Positions 35,970 through 46,850 of a stretch of DNA of 64,000 nucleotides are shown piece after piece (within the stretch, counting starts at the first letter, position 1; every line of letters begins with the position of its first letter). The stretch lies in NCBI GenBank assembly GCA_017163975.1, contig JAFFSR010000220.1:11054001-11118000 (forward strand). The letters run 5' to 3'. This DNA is from Anastatus disparis. Taxonomy: Eukaryota; Arthropoda; Insecta; Hymenoptera; Eupelmidae. The notes below the pieces were generated by a model. It saw only the letters and a list, made by a program, of their open reading frames with translations. It was not told where the DNA came from and searched no databases. A program made the translations under genes and the position numbers.

Positions 35970-37714
35970 AATGATTAAGTAATAACATCATGCGTACGCG
36001 TATCCCTACTATCTTTAAAATATATGTGAAAAATAAATTAAAATAAATTTTTTTAAAATTATTTAGGATAATTATAATACCTACAGTATATTTGTTGTTT
36101 ATTTTTTCATATTAGAATCACATTGTCTTTGGACAGTTTAGAGTGGAGCCAAAACTATTTGCACATTTGAAGGAATTTAAAAGCAAATTAATGTAAGCAA
36201 TGCTGTAACGTCAATAAATATTTTTAAAAAAATTTTAATATTCTATTTGTAACAAAAAATTTAAATATAAATGTCTTCATGTGATTTTTACAATGTTTGT
36301 TTAAACGTTATATCTCTTATGATTACTATTTTTAATTATTTTAAGTAGATAGACATTATCTCATATTTTAAATTTATTTATTGTTATTATATATCTTTCA
36401 TTATATTTTTAAATATTTATAAAATATTGTTGATTGTATAGTAGATTTTGAATCATTGTTAAAAAAATAACTGCAGCATAAACAATAATGAGAAAAATAA
36501 TTAGAGACATCTACTTCTATGAAACTTCATAACATTTAGAATCTATTTTTATGTTCTTAATCAAAAAATGATATACATTATTCTCTAATAATGAGATATT
36601 TTGTAAAATTTTAGGTGTAAATAAAAGTCTGAGCTCAATGAGAATAAACTCATATTCTTAGATAATATACATTTCAATGTCAAGAGTTACACATTTTTCA
36701 AGTTTCAATTAAAATCTGTGACCTGACGTTCTGTAAAAATAATGAGAAGTTTTTTCAATGATCATTATTATAATTATAAAATAGTTACAAAAAAAAATGG
36801 TGAAATTAACTTGATAAACATTTTGACAAAAATAATTACTAACGTCTCATATTTCATATTATAAATGTAAAAATACTTGTCATATTCTATTAAAGTATGC
36901 ACGTTAAATGGACCTTATGTATTATACACTAATTTGAGTAATCCTAAATTTTAATTCACATCAAACATACGTTAAGTCAAAAATTTTGTAAATGTTAACT
37001 GTGTTGTTTTAAATTTATTCTTTTTATTTGGAAGTTGGATTATTTTTAACAATTATGATTTATTATAAATTAAAAAGAATTCTCATGTAAATATGGTGAA
37101 AGTATGTGAAAATATATTTTTAATCATTACCAGTTATTTTTAATTATTAAAAGTTGAATTTATCACAAAAAATGTTTGTGACAACTATATGTAATAGTCA
37201 TAAGGACATAAATGCAACGTAGATTGAGTTTACATTTAATCTTATCATTATCATATATTCATTATTTATATAATACTATTTTATAAAAAAATTAAAAACC
37301 TTCTCTCTGCAAGTTCTTAATTTTTCATTTTATTCAAATTTGATGCTTCATTATGGTATTTTTAGAAATTTCGATAACAAAAGTACATGAATTTGAGCGC
37401 AATATATATTTAAAAGGTTATAAAAAAAATATGTTTCAACTTAAGGTTTTTTCAACAGCATTATTTCATTCGAGTTATATGTAAATAATCATCAATTTTT
37501 TTGTTTTTGTCCCCGTAAAAAACATAGAAATAATGTAAATAATTCGTACAAACTTAATTTGTATTTTTCAATTGGTAAAATATTGGTAAAAAAATTTAAA
37601 TAAATTTTAACCCTTTCCCATTAAAAATGTTTGATCTAAAAATATTCTAAATGGTATTTTTTGAAATATTTAAAAAATAAAATTAAATTAACAGATGTAT
37701 TTTGTAATTTGCAG

Positions 37715-37778
37715 AAGCTTGAGCAAGATGATGACGACGAGTATCTCAACGCACCCTGGGCCGACGGCAGCAGTTTGA
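37715..37778 (+). CDS. tipE: tipE exon 5: C-terminus and stop
   Basis: After tttgcag|AAGCTT the phase-2 junction from exon 4 gives Gly331 and then SLSKMMTTSISTHPGPTAAV followed by TGA at 37776. This matches the C-terminus I recall for Drosophila TipE (LSK.MTTSIST.PGPTAAV), so the frame is firm despite the short exon. Another frame of the same exon is also open; see findings. Confidence 0.9.
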
Positions 37779-40700
37779 AGCGTCGTTATCAAGGTTTAAG
37801 GGATATTTCATTAAGACCCCGCTAAATAAAAGTGCGGATTAATCTTCAAACAAATTTCTCTGCCAGTCAGAGAAATAGTCGTTTTCTAAACACGAAGAAG
37901 AAAAAAAGAAAGAAAAAACTTCAAGAAAACAACAGAGAAAGAATGTTTGTTCTTTAAAAAAAAATAAATAAAAAAAATGGAAACGACAAATTTAACGTTT
38001 GCGTGTGCTCGTCGAATTAACCGAAGAGGACGAACAGACAAACAAAATCTATCTTTTCCAATAACGATGCATATTCTAAATAAATGAATAAAAATTAAAT
38101 AAAATAAAAATAATAAAAGTGATCGACCATAACGACGTTGAGAGAAATTTTTATAGTCAAAAAAAGCGCATTGATGACAAACAACGATAAATAATGGCAA
38201 TTAACAATAACGCGTATAGTCCATGAAATATTCGTGTGAGAACGGAATTCTTAAGTATTGTATAAATTTATCGTAAAGATAAACAAAAAAAATGAATGAA
38301 AGGTGAGTTATCAGGGTTTTTTTTACAATAGAAATTTCTCACCACTCAAATATACACTGAGAAGAACGATTATTATTATTTTAAATAAATAAAATGACGG
38401 TGCTTTATTTCAATCATAAACAAATCTTTCAATTATCTTTGTTGAAACAAAAAGGTACGCGATAAGCTTAGCGTTTGAGACTCTTGCAAAGTGCTTTAAT
38501 TAAAACGAAATAAAATAATTAAAAAAATAAATAATAAAAAGTTTATTTTTTGGGATTAAGAATATCGTGTAATATAAACGAACTCAAGGGCTTGAGGCGA
38601 TGTATTATTAAAAAATCGATCGAATTACAATCCGTAAATTTACGAGCGTAATGTTGTACATATATATAAAAAAATAACATTTAAAAGCAATCGTTTTCTT
38701 ACTTTCGGTTTTTTATTCTAATAAACAAAAGTGTAATGGACATAACGGTACACAGTAAAGAGATATAAAAAAAAATTGAGTGTTGAATTTGTATTTTATA
38801 TACGTATAATTCTTACTTCAATTACAAACATTTTTTTCTTTACTACAACTTAATGCTAACTTAATATTCATAATCTAAATACACTGTTGAAATGTTCTTT
38901 ATGCATAACTAAATTTTTTTTACTGTGTATTTTATAATTACCAATATATACTATAATGTAATTATTTTTTTTCAAAAGCAATAAATATGTGTATATAAAA
39001 ATGAAAAAAAAAATAAAGTCTTAAAAGTTTTACGGACAGTACGAGGACAATAGTAATGATAAAATGATTATACAGAGAAAAATTTAAGAAATACAAACAT
39101 CTTTAAACAATGTTACCTAACTATATTCCTCTCGATAGGGCTATTCGTCGTGACCATATTGCGCTTTACTCCCATATTGCGTATAGTGTTTTATTCTCAG
39201 TTTAACTGTGTCCTATTTATTTACTTAAAATAAATGAAAAATAAAATTTTTATTTAATTTTTTTAATAAAAACTTTATTTACTTAATTTTATTATTTTCT
39301 AATTCTATGAGAAGTGAAGTGGCACTTTATAATCTGCTAAATTTAAACAAAAAAATGTTTTATATTCGGACTACTTTGCAAGTTAATAAAATGGTCATTG
39401 GTGTAGAGGAGAGATTGAAAATATTCTACTGATGTTAAGAATTTCCATAAATGAATAATTGCTGTATAAAAAATTTTAAATTACGCTCGATTTTGAAATA
39501 TTTGTATTGTATTTTAAAATCTTTTTATTTTTTAAAATGTTTGTGTTTTGAAAAAAAAAAGAAAAAAAATCATCACTGAAATTATGAAAAAAAATTTGAA
39601 ATTCAATAACAAAATGAAAAATAGGAAAAAAAATTATCAACAGCATAAATCCATTAACTTTCAAATATTCCATTAAACAATAGAAAATGTAATTAGTACT
39701 GTAACGTAAAACTTTTAAAACTTAACATATAAATAATATACTTCTTCTCAGTGTAATATACTTTCAAAATTTTTTCCCGCTGCGAGACTGCGTGCTTAAT
39801 AATAATAAAGAAAAAATAAAAAAAAAAAGTATAATAATTATATCGACACACATAAAACACACAACCCCCGCAATGTGTTCAACGTGCTCTAACTTACTTT
39901 TTCGCGTATACGACTCGAGAAAAAGAAAGTTGGAAAGAAAAAAGAATTCCGGGGCAAGAAAATCGAATATTTCTTACCCCCCCACATTCCCCACCCTCTC
40001 CCTACTTCTATATTTGCGCATAACTATATTGTGCAACAAGAATATAATTATAAATAAATGCAAAAGGAAAACAAGAGAAAAAAAAATATACAGTTACGAG
40101 GCAAAATGAAATGGAATAATCGTTTAAAATGAATAAAAATATTAAATGATATGTGGAAGAGTATAATGCGCATAACTCTCGTTCACTTGATTGTGTATGA
40201 CTTTTTCAGTTAGCGTTGATAATATCGATGTCATGTTAGGGTAGGATTTTAAATTTTAGTATGAAATTTTGGTATTCATTGACTTTAAAATTATTATAAT
40301 TAAAATTTCGATAAAAGTGACTTAAAGTAAGATAATTAAAAAAAAAATTTAATAATAAGTTAAAATATGATTTTTTATCAATCTTTTTGAAAGTAATTTA
40401 ATATATTTAAAAAACATATATTTTTACATTTCTTTCCTAAATCTTTCTCCAATATTGCATCGATATTAAACGATATAAAAGAGCCGAAGATAATTTGTTA
40501 CGGCTGTTATAACAAAAAAAAAATAAAATAAAATTTCAATTTATATAATATTGCGGCACCGTTTGATACGAATAAAATAACTGAACATCTTAATAAATTA
40601 AAAAGGAAGATATTAATGGAATCGTGAAAAATATATATTATATATGTAATACCAATGCATATTGTTGCCTGAATGATAAAAAAAACTTTAAATTTAGTTT

Positions 40701-43700
40701 GACAAATCGTATTATTTTGTAAAAAAACGAAAAACTCAATAACTGATTAAAATGTTGATTTAAGAAATCGAGGTGAAATATTAAGTTTACGAATATCAAA
40801 TATCTTTTTTTAAAAATAAGTATCGATTAAAACTTTTAAAGAATTATATTAAAATTTGATAAAAAAAATTGTTTAATTATATTCTAAATATCGATCTTTT
40901 TTTAAATATATATTGTTATAAAGCTAAGCAATAATCTTGTCGTTTGAAACTAAGTCAATAAAAATAATTGCAATTGATGCAATTTAACTTGTAGAGTGAG
41001 ATTTAAGATTGAAATAAATTAAAAAAGCTTTAAAATCGAATGATTTCAAAATACGGTTTGTGAAACTAAACTTGATTCTTTTTTATCTTAAAAATTAATC
41101 ATTGCTCAAAAAATAAAAGAAAAAAATATACCAATTCCGTTAATAATAAAGAATTTAAAAAAAATTAAAATGTATAATTTAAATGATTGCATAAGCTTGC
41201 CTGTGTGATCATCGAATATCGTATTTCTATTCTAATGTGCATCGTAGCAATCAGCGCGTTATATTGCGAAAGACGGCAAAAAAGAAGAACGAGCAGCTCA
41301 AAATGAATAGTAAAATGCGTAACTATAAAAAATAAAAATGTTAAAGGTGCTGACGACATATAGTTCTTAAAATTACAATTAAGTTTTACGATATTCCAGT
41401 ATTATTTTTAAGCATTTATCAATATTTCTTAAGATTTTAATGTAAAGATCACTTCTTATTAATTTCATTTACAATCATAGATTCTTAGTTAATTTTTTCT
41501 AATACAATTAATTTTATGAATGTTAAGCTTTCAACTGCCGTAACTGAGATTTTAATATGGTAACTTCATATAAAAATCTTAGTCACGACACTTAAAGGAT
41601 AAAATTTATATAAATAAACAATAAGAAATTATTGTTATAATAAAAAGTGATATTGACAAGTGTTCACTGATTTTGTTATATACGTTGAAAATTGTCGTAC
41701 GTCACATTTTACCGTTCATTTTTATCTGACAACACCTTTATTAATAACATAGTATATAATATAAAAATATTTAAAATAAAAGTGATGTGTAAGCGAACGA
41801 GAGACAAAAAAATGAAATTGTATGATTCTAGAGGGTACACACACCAATGAAACATAAACAAATTATAAAAAAATTATATATATTACACATTTTACGAACG
41901 TGAATATTCGTCAGCAGACGTCATGTTCCTTTTGTTGTTCAAGGTATTTTTCCCTTCTATTTGTGCGTGCCGTCGGTCGTATATGTATAAATTTTTCAAT
42001 GAAAAATTGCGCGATACAATATGTACATGAAAAATTGCTTGGCAAATTTCATTTTCTAAATCCAACATTCTAAAGTATATTTATACCTATAAAGTAATTC
42101 GTAAAAATTCAGCTTTTTTAATGAAAAAAAAAATAAGAAAAGATAAAATATAAAAAAATACGATTATAAGAGCTATTTTTGAAGAAATTTTTTCGAAATT
42201 GTTTCGATCTTTTAAACGATCAACTGTTTACTTTCTACATTTTATAAAAAAAAGCAAACAATCACGCCAGATGTGAGATGAATTAATTTTTTGATCATCT
42301 TGAAAAAAAAAAATCTTTGACCGTCCAATGATTTTGATTTTTGTAAATTTACTCGCTTTTACATGAAAAACTCGTCAGCAGTACGAATCCATCATTTTCC
42401 TAAGCTTACATAAAGCGTTAATACGTGCGAAATCCGATATAAGTAACAAATATCTAATGCCATTATATGAGTCCTTCGTAAACTTAAAAACGTCCGACGC
42501 ACATACATAACACTGATACACTAAAATAAAAAAAAAAACTAAATACGACACATACATAAAATTTAATACACGCGCTTTTATGTACGGGGAAAGATAATTG
42601 AATTGTTTTTATGACTTAAGAACAAGTTGTCTGTGATCTACAATAATTAAAAAAAAAATAAAATAAAATAATTAAGTATGGAAATTAAAGAGAGAATAAT
42701 GATATATTGATGAAAATGTGTTAAAGAAAATTGTTCGGTGAGGTAAGATTTAGAAGAAAAAAAAAAAAAATAAATTGAATAAAGCGAATATGTAGTAGCG
42801 CGAAGTCATCTTGAATATTTCATAGACTTGAAAAAAAAAATTCAAATTGAAATCAATAAAATTAAAATTAAGCGTGACGATAAAGTTAAAATTATTGTAT
42901 TTCGCCATTGTATAATACATGTTTTTGCAAAGCAAGAAAATGTGACAGCTGATCAAATTAAATAAACTTATGCAAATGCGCTCGCATAAACAATTTTATG
43001 AAAATTCGAAGAAGTGATTTCGCTGGCAAAACATATTTAGTCGTAAAAATATTTTTCTTTTGTTTATTTTAAAGTAACTAAATTGAAAATTAATTTTTTG
43101 AACAGGTTGAAAAAAGATTTAAAAAGTAATTATAGTTTTTAAATGTTTTGCCAACGGCACTACTAGATTCTAAAAAAAAGGAATCTCTTGCACTTGCCCA
43201 TTTAAGTCACAAGTTAAGGCATAATTAAAAAAAATAAATTAATAAAAAAAAAGATAAAATAATAGAATAGTTAGTAATAGGATCGCAAAAACACCAAAAT
43301 CGTTCCTTCCACCCGCTCCGGCCGTGTTGTTTAATTATGGACTTTAAAGAAATATATCGCATTTCACTTGTAAAACTCAAAAGCTGTCAAAACCAAAGAA
43401 AAAAAAATAAAAACTAAATGTGCACTTCAGAACGCAGTATCTTGTAGCATGTCGAACATTATCCTAATAAAAAGCAAAGATTATTATGTAATACAAAATA
43501 AAAAAAAGCTTGCCACTGTCACCAATAATTAATAAGTTGTTCAGCCAGCGTGTCACAAACAAAAAAAATAAATAAATAAAGTTAATAAACTCTCCGATAC
43601 AATTTTTGTACCCATTTTGGCACATATGCAGACACGTGTAGCATCGTCGAATTTATATTTATGTACAACATTCAATTATTATGAATTTTCGACGTTAATA

Positions 43701-43780
43701 CGAAACTACGATCGACTTCGTGTGAAAGTGTATATGGCTTTATCTGCGGTTAAACAATAAAATGTTGTCAAAGCTTTTTT
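37779..43780 (+). other. tipE: Presumed long 3' UTR of tipE (~6 kb)
   Basis: No further coding exon is seen. AATAAA signals occur from 37824 onward; the last convincing one is AATAAA at 43756-43761, followed by TGTTGTC and T-rich sequence. Much of the stretch is rich in A runs on the + strand, unlike the T-biased introns upstream, as expected for transcribed 3' UTR sequence. Short frames (for example 37886-38200 -, 39792-40109 +, 42375-42557 -) lack any recognisable product. A TIR-bounded segment (38353-39756) lies inside. The exact poly(A) site is inferred, and shorter isoforms ending near 37,850 are possible. Confidence 0.55.
38353..39756. mobile_element. Possible DNA element bounded by TACACTGAGAAGAA ends
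   Basis: TACACTGAGAAGAACG at 38353 and its inverted copy (reverse complement TTACACTGAGAAGAAG) at 39741-39756 share 14 terminal bases and resemble the ends of the 5944-7276 element. The 1.4-kb interior has no transposase frame. Two unrelated insertions of the same family in opposite orientation would look the same. Confidence 0.4.
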
Positions 43781-43894
43781 CCATGCTATCTTTATCTACT
43801 TTGTTGATCGCTTTTTTATTTTCCCTGCACATTTTATTTTTTTAATTAAATTTTTTTTACAGTAAATGGTTTTTAAAATATATTAAAAAACGTA

Positions 43895-43982
43895 TTTGTT
43901 GAATATCAATGATATTTATTGCAAACATTTGAAATGTACAAAAACTTTAGAGTTCTCGAAATAGTCAGTTCTTCATTGGATT
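43895..43982 (-). ncRNA. snoRNA host gene, last exon with poly(A) signal
   Basis: On the - strand, tttgtttcag|AATCCAATGAAG is a good 3' splice site. The exon runs through GACTATTTCGAGAACTC to AATAAA at 43920-43915, so cleavage should fall near 43,895. It carries no open frame of note. It is the 3' end of a multi-exon non-coding transcript whose introns hold snoRNAs, and it lies about 115 bases from the presumed tipE 3' end, tail to tail. Confidence 0.6.
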
Positions 43983-44058
43983 CTGAAACAAAAAATTAAA
44001 TTGTTATTAAAAAATATATATTAACTTTTTAAATTAAAAACTTTTCAATAATAAAAAT

Positions 44059-44117
44059 TCAGTAAGTGAACGAAAAGTTGTCATCTTTAATTCAGGACTC
44101 TAGCCAATATATCATCA
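44059..44117 (-). ncRNA. Box C/D snoRNA candidate 1
   Basis: On the - strand: box C TGATGA (44117-44112), box D' CTGA after TTGGCTAGAGTC, box C' GATGACA, and box D CTGA (44062-44059) after TTTTCGTTCACTTA. All four boxes are present in the right order in ~60 nt, so there are two potential 2'-O-methylation guides. It lies in the intron 44172-43983 with box D 76 nt from the 3' splice site, the spacing typical of intronic C/D snoRNAs. No terminal stem is obvious. Confidence 0.75.
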
Positions 44118-44172
44118 ATAAAATAATTTTTTAATATAATAGTAAAAATATTATTTTAAGAAATTTTATTAC

Positions 44173-44377
44173 CTTTTCAAAAATGAAGATATTGTAAAGA
44201 GCGTTGAGTAAGGAGATCCAAATCAAAATTGCGCCTATCACTTTTATTGTTTCCATCATATCTTGGACATTTGGTAAAAAGACACAGCAAGCTTTAATGA
44301 TTCTGACCATAATGAATAACCACCACAATAAAGTAATAACTTTACATAGTTATCAATGTTGAAGATGGAAAAACGAT
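44173..44377 (-). ncRNA. snoRNA host gene exon
   Basis: Bounded on the - strand by ctgttttcag|ATCGTTTTTC and TTGAAAAG|gtaataaaa; both sites fit consensus. The 65-residue frame 44131-44328 runs past the 5' splice site into the intron and has no recognised domain, so it is not called as protein. The next intron carries C/D candidate 1. Confidence 0.5.
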
Positions 44378-44451
44378 CTGAAAACAGAAATTAATTCTGA
44401 ATTAAAAAAGAAAATATTCTTTCAGTTAATTTTTTTTTTCTACAAAATATT

Positions 44452-44514
44452 TCAGAATAAAATTTAGCATCAATGCTTTCAGCCCCGAAAGATGGTAAAA
44501 TGAAAATATCATCA
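44452..44514 (-). ncRNA. Box C/D snoRNA candidate 2, U32-like 28S rRNA guide
   Basis: On the - strand: box C ATGATGA at 44514-44509, guide CCATCTTTCGGGG followed by D' CTGA, C' TGATGCT, and box D CTGA at 44455-44452. The guide is complementary to CCCGAAAGATGG, which I recognise as a conserved large-subunit rRNA sequence (ACCCGAAAGATGGTGAACTA) also targeted by vertebrate U32 (CACCATCTTTCG). Box D is 74 nt from the 3' splice site of the intron 44628-44378. This is the best-supported snoRNA of the set. Confidence 0.85.
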
Positions 44515-44628
44515 TGTACAAGTTACTTTTTACAATAATAAAATATTTTAAATTAAATTTTCATACTAATTGTTTGAATTTATTAAATAATCAAATTTTT
44601 CATAATTCCAAAATATTCAAATCTTTAC

Positions 44629-44703
44629 CTGATATAGCTTTGTGATTCAATTGATGGGCAGTTCATATCCATATCAGCCAATTTGGAAATCAGTTTTTTC
44701 CAT
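44629..44703 (-). ncRNA. snoRNA host gene exon
   Basis: 75 nt between ttatttttag|ATGGAAAAAAC and TATATCAG|gtaaag on the - strand. The sequence has no long open frame in the context of its neighbours. The next intron downstream holds C/D candidate 2. Confidence 0.6.
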
Positions 44704-44775
44704 CTAAAAATAAAGAATATACAATTTAATTTCTGAAATTTCATTGAAAAAATTATTTGAATTTAAAAATTTATT

Positions 44776-44837
44776 TCAGTTTAAAAAGTGTCTTCAAATA
44801 AATTCAGAAACTCTAGTCTGTTAAAATAACATCATTT
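44776..44837 (-). ncRNA. Box C/D snoRNA candidate 3
   Basis: On the - strand: AATGATGT (box C), guide AACAGACTAGAGTTT with D' CTGA, C'-like TTGAAGACA, and box D CTGA at 44779-44776. Box D is 72 nt from the 3' splice site of intron 45270-44704. It is a paralogue of candidate 4: both share ACAGACTAGAGTTTCTGAAT and TTGAAGACA. The target was not identified. Confidence 0.75.
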
Positions 44838-45270
44838 TGGAAATTAATTTTGAGAAGTAGAAAACAATTTATAACACTCAAAAGTGACAACTTGAAATAA
44901 TTTTGATACCAATGATCTATATTTATTTTTCTGTTCAAGTTTTAAACTTTTAGAAAGTTCTTTTTTAAGAATTTTTCATACAATTATATCTATTAAGCAA
45001 AAATTACAAGTCAAATTTAAAATATATAAAATCTTTTTATAACGACATTCGTTTAAGCAAATGTCATTATAATAAAAATTCATATCGTTCGTATTCATTA
45101 ATTTAGTAAGCTAAGCTATTGGTATTAAAGTTGCTTCAAATTTAATTTTTAGTTGTGTTCTACTTAATTATTGAAAATTATTTTAAATATAATTTTGTGA
45201 TAAGGAAAAAAATTTTTAAGAGTGTATGTTAGTAATTATAAGAACAACAATAAATAAAATGAATTCTTAC

Positions 45271-45346
45271 TTTAAATTTACACTTTCTCCAAATAAGTGT
45301 AATATTTTTCATTAGCCCATTGCACAGACTCGAGGAACATCTTGAT
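45271..45346 (-). ncRNA. snoRNA host gene exon
   Basis: Bounded by gctgtttcag|ATCAAGATG and AATTTAAA|gtaagaattc on the - strand, 76 nt. It is followed by the intron carrying C/D candidate 3. Confidence 0.6.
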
Positions 45347-45426
45347 CTGAAACAGCAGAAAAAAACTTATGAAATTTTTACTTTTATAAAAACTAATATT
45401 ACGTAATAACTTTTTTTCTAATATCA

Positions 45427-45490
45427 TCAGCCTAAAAAAAATTGTCTTCAAACAAATTCAGAAACTCTAGTCTGTAAGGTACCATCATTT
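45427..45490 (-). ncRNA. Box C/D snoRNA candidate 4, paralogue of candidate 3
   Basis: On the - strand: ATGATGGTACC (box C, last base G instead of A), guide TTACAGACTAGAGTTT with D' CTGA, C'-like TTGAAGACA, and box D CTGA at 45430-45427. It lies in the intron 45542-45347, box D about 80 nt from the 3' splice site. The D' guide is identical to candidate 3 while the D guide differs (TTTTTTTTAGG against ACTTTTTAAA), so one guide is duplicated and the other has diverged. Confidence 0.72.
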
Positions 45491-45542
45491 TGAAAGATTT
45501 CTGTTTAAAATAAAGTGTTGGATATATATAATTAATATTTAC

Positions 45543-45634
45543 CCAAATAAGTAAGTATCCTTGCATCCTCTATGACAGGTTGAATTGGTACAACTTCTCA
45601 AACCCAATTGATGTAAATACTTGAAGTCCATTCA
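45543..45634 (-). ncRNA. snoRNA host gene exon
   Basis: Bounded by ctttttgtttgcag|TGAATGG and TTATTTGG|gtaaatatt on the - strand, 92 nt, with stops in all relevant frames after splicing. The next intron carries C/D candidate 4. Confidence 0.6.
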
Positions 45635-45713
45635 CTGCAAACAAAAAGTAAATTATATTATTATATAATTAATCAAACTAATTTCATTAATAATTATTAT
45701 TATTTAATATTCA

Positions 45714-45774
45714 TCAGTACACGTTGGGATTTTTGACATCAAAATATTCAGTCCCGAAAGATTAGTCATCATAA
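45714..45774 (-). ncRNA. Box C/D snoRNA candidate 5, related to candidate 2
   Basis: On the - strand: ATGATGA (box C, 45771-45766), guide CTAATCTTTCGGGA with D' CTGA, C' TGATGTC, and box D CTGA (45717-45714) after AAATCCCAACGTGTA. All four boxes are clear. The D' guide shares ATCTTTCGGG with candidate 2, so both may direct modification of the same large-subunit rRNA stretch. Box D is 79 nt from exon 45634, close to the usual spacing. Confidence 0.8.
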
Positions 45775-45878
45775 AAAGTTAAGTATTTTAGTTTGAATCT
45801 AATTACAGCATAGGTAAAGTAGATACAATTACTAAGGTTTATATTAAGAAATTGAATTGAATAAATATTCAAACTTAC

Positions 45879-45980
45879 CATATATTTATTGAAATTTGGT
45901 CCAGGTCCATATAGCTGGAGTCCTTTCGGGTAATCTCCAGAACCTTTGATCATCAGTTCACGGAAAATCCATGTTCATAT
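45879..45980 (-). ncRNA. snoRNA host gene exon
   Basis: Bounded by gattttatag|ATATGAAC and AATATATG|gtaagtttg on the - strand, 102 nt. The open frame 45762-45953 starts within this exon and reads into the intron and the snoRNA, so it is not a protein gene. The exon itself carries in-frame stops (TGAACTGATGA). Confidence 0.6.
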
Positions 45981-46598
45981 CTATAAAATCATAAAAAAAG
46001 CCAACAATTACTTTAATGTTCTAAAAAAAAATATCTTAAAATAAATTTTTATGAATTTAGAAGTTGCATAATATTTTTCTAACTAAAGTTTTAATGCATT
46101 TACACCATGACAAAAAAATTTGATATATTCTTTATAAAAAGGGTAACAAAAACAGAAAAGTAATTTTATTTATTGCACTCATCAAGATGAATATTTTGTC
46201 ATTGTATAAATGCATTGTTACTTTTTAACAGAAAAACTAAAAAATTCTTTTTATTTTTATTTATTTTATACAGACTTAGTAAAATCATTTACCTCATTAA
46301 GACCTTAAGCCACCATACATTTTAATAAAAACAAACAATATTTTTTCACTTAAAATATAATTTAATTTTTACTTTATAATAAACATTAAGTTGCTTTTAA
46401 ATACATATTATACATAATTTATAAAGAGCAGACTTTAATTGTTACATGAAAATTATATTTTTGTACTTTATTATTGCTAAGTCTTTAGGCTTGCTCAAAC
46501 AAATTATTTTATTAGAAGAATGAATCCTAAAATGTTTATTTTTCTTATTTTAAAATTGGCCTAAGATCTTAAATAAAGTATATTAATATTTAAATAAA

Positions 46599-46746
46599 AT
46601 GTGTCTTCATCTTTCGGCACATGGAAAAACATTTGTATAGATTAGACCATGCTTCCTAGCTAGACATACTTCAATTTTCCCCAATAAGAATATAATCTAT
46701 GGCACTTGCAGATAAAAAAAAATCAAACAAGCGTGGCGATGGGGTT
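46599..46746 (-). ncRNA. Box H/ACA snoRNA candidate, copy A
   Basis: The - strand reads AACCCCATCGCCACGCTTG, CTGCAAGTGCCAT, AGATTA (a box H of ANANNA form), then CTAGCTAGGAAGCATGGTC, CCATGTGCCGAAAGATG and ACA three nt from the presumed end. Two hairpins with internal loops are plausible (CAC..UUG/CAAGUG; GCAUGG/CCAUGU). Its conserved blocks are shared with copy B in nonA intron 3 (59071-59222), while the sequence between is diverged, as expected for a retained RNA rather than a recent DNA duplication. It lies in the intron 46792-45981. Confidence 0.7.
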
Positions 46747-46792
46747 AATCATTAATATTAATAATAAATATTATAGATGATCTATATCTTAC

Positions 46793-46850
46793 CTAAAAAT
46801 CACAAGTTCAATTTCTATTGGAAATCAACTCAACCAGCAATAGCCAAAAT
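46793..46850 (-). ncRNA. snoRNA host gene exon
   Basis: Bounded by atgtttttccag|ATTTTGGC and GATTTTTAG|gtaagatat on the - strand, 58 nt, with stops in every frame. The next intron carries H/ACA copy A. Confidence 0.55.

Larger units (their letters stand above)
22564..37714 (+). other. tipE: tipE intron 4 (15.2 kb)
   Basis: Starts gtaagcattc and ends gtaatttgcag. It contains SINE copies 3 and 4, a long inverted repeat (34829-35124), a GC-rich island (34690-34735) and a 20-bp minisatellite (35404-35624). Less AT-rich stretches at about 25,640-26,000, 27,430-27,780, 31,250-31,560 and 32,140-32,360 stand out and could be regulatory, but no gene is supported in them. Confidence 0.8.

Noticed and set aside
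38750..38934. TACACAGTAAA inverted pair, a possible ~185-bp MITE
   Set aside because: The shared ends are only 11 bases, AT-rich, and similar TTTACTGTGTA strings occur singly at 13,808 and 15,393; not enough to call an element.
44131..44328. 65-residue hydrophobic frame on the - strand
   Set aside because: It crosses a consensus donor (GAAAAG|gtaata), has no recognised domain, and lies in a non-coding host transcript.
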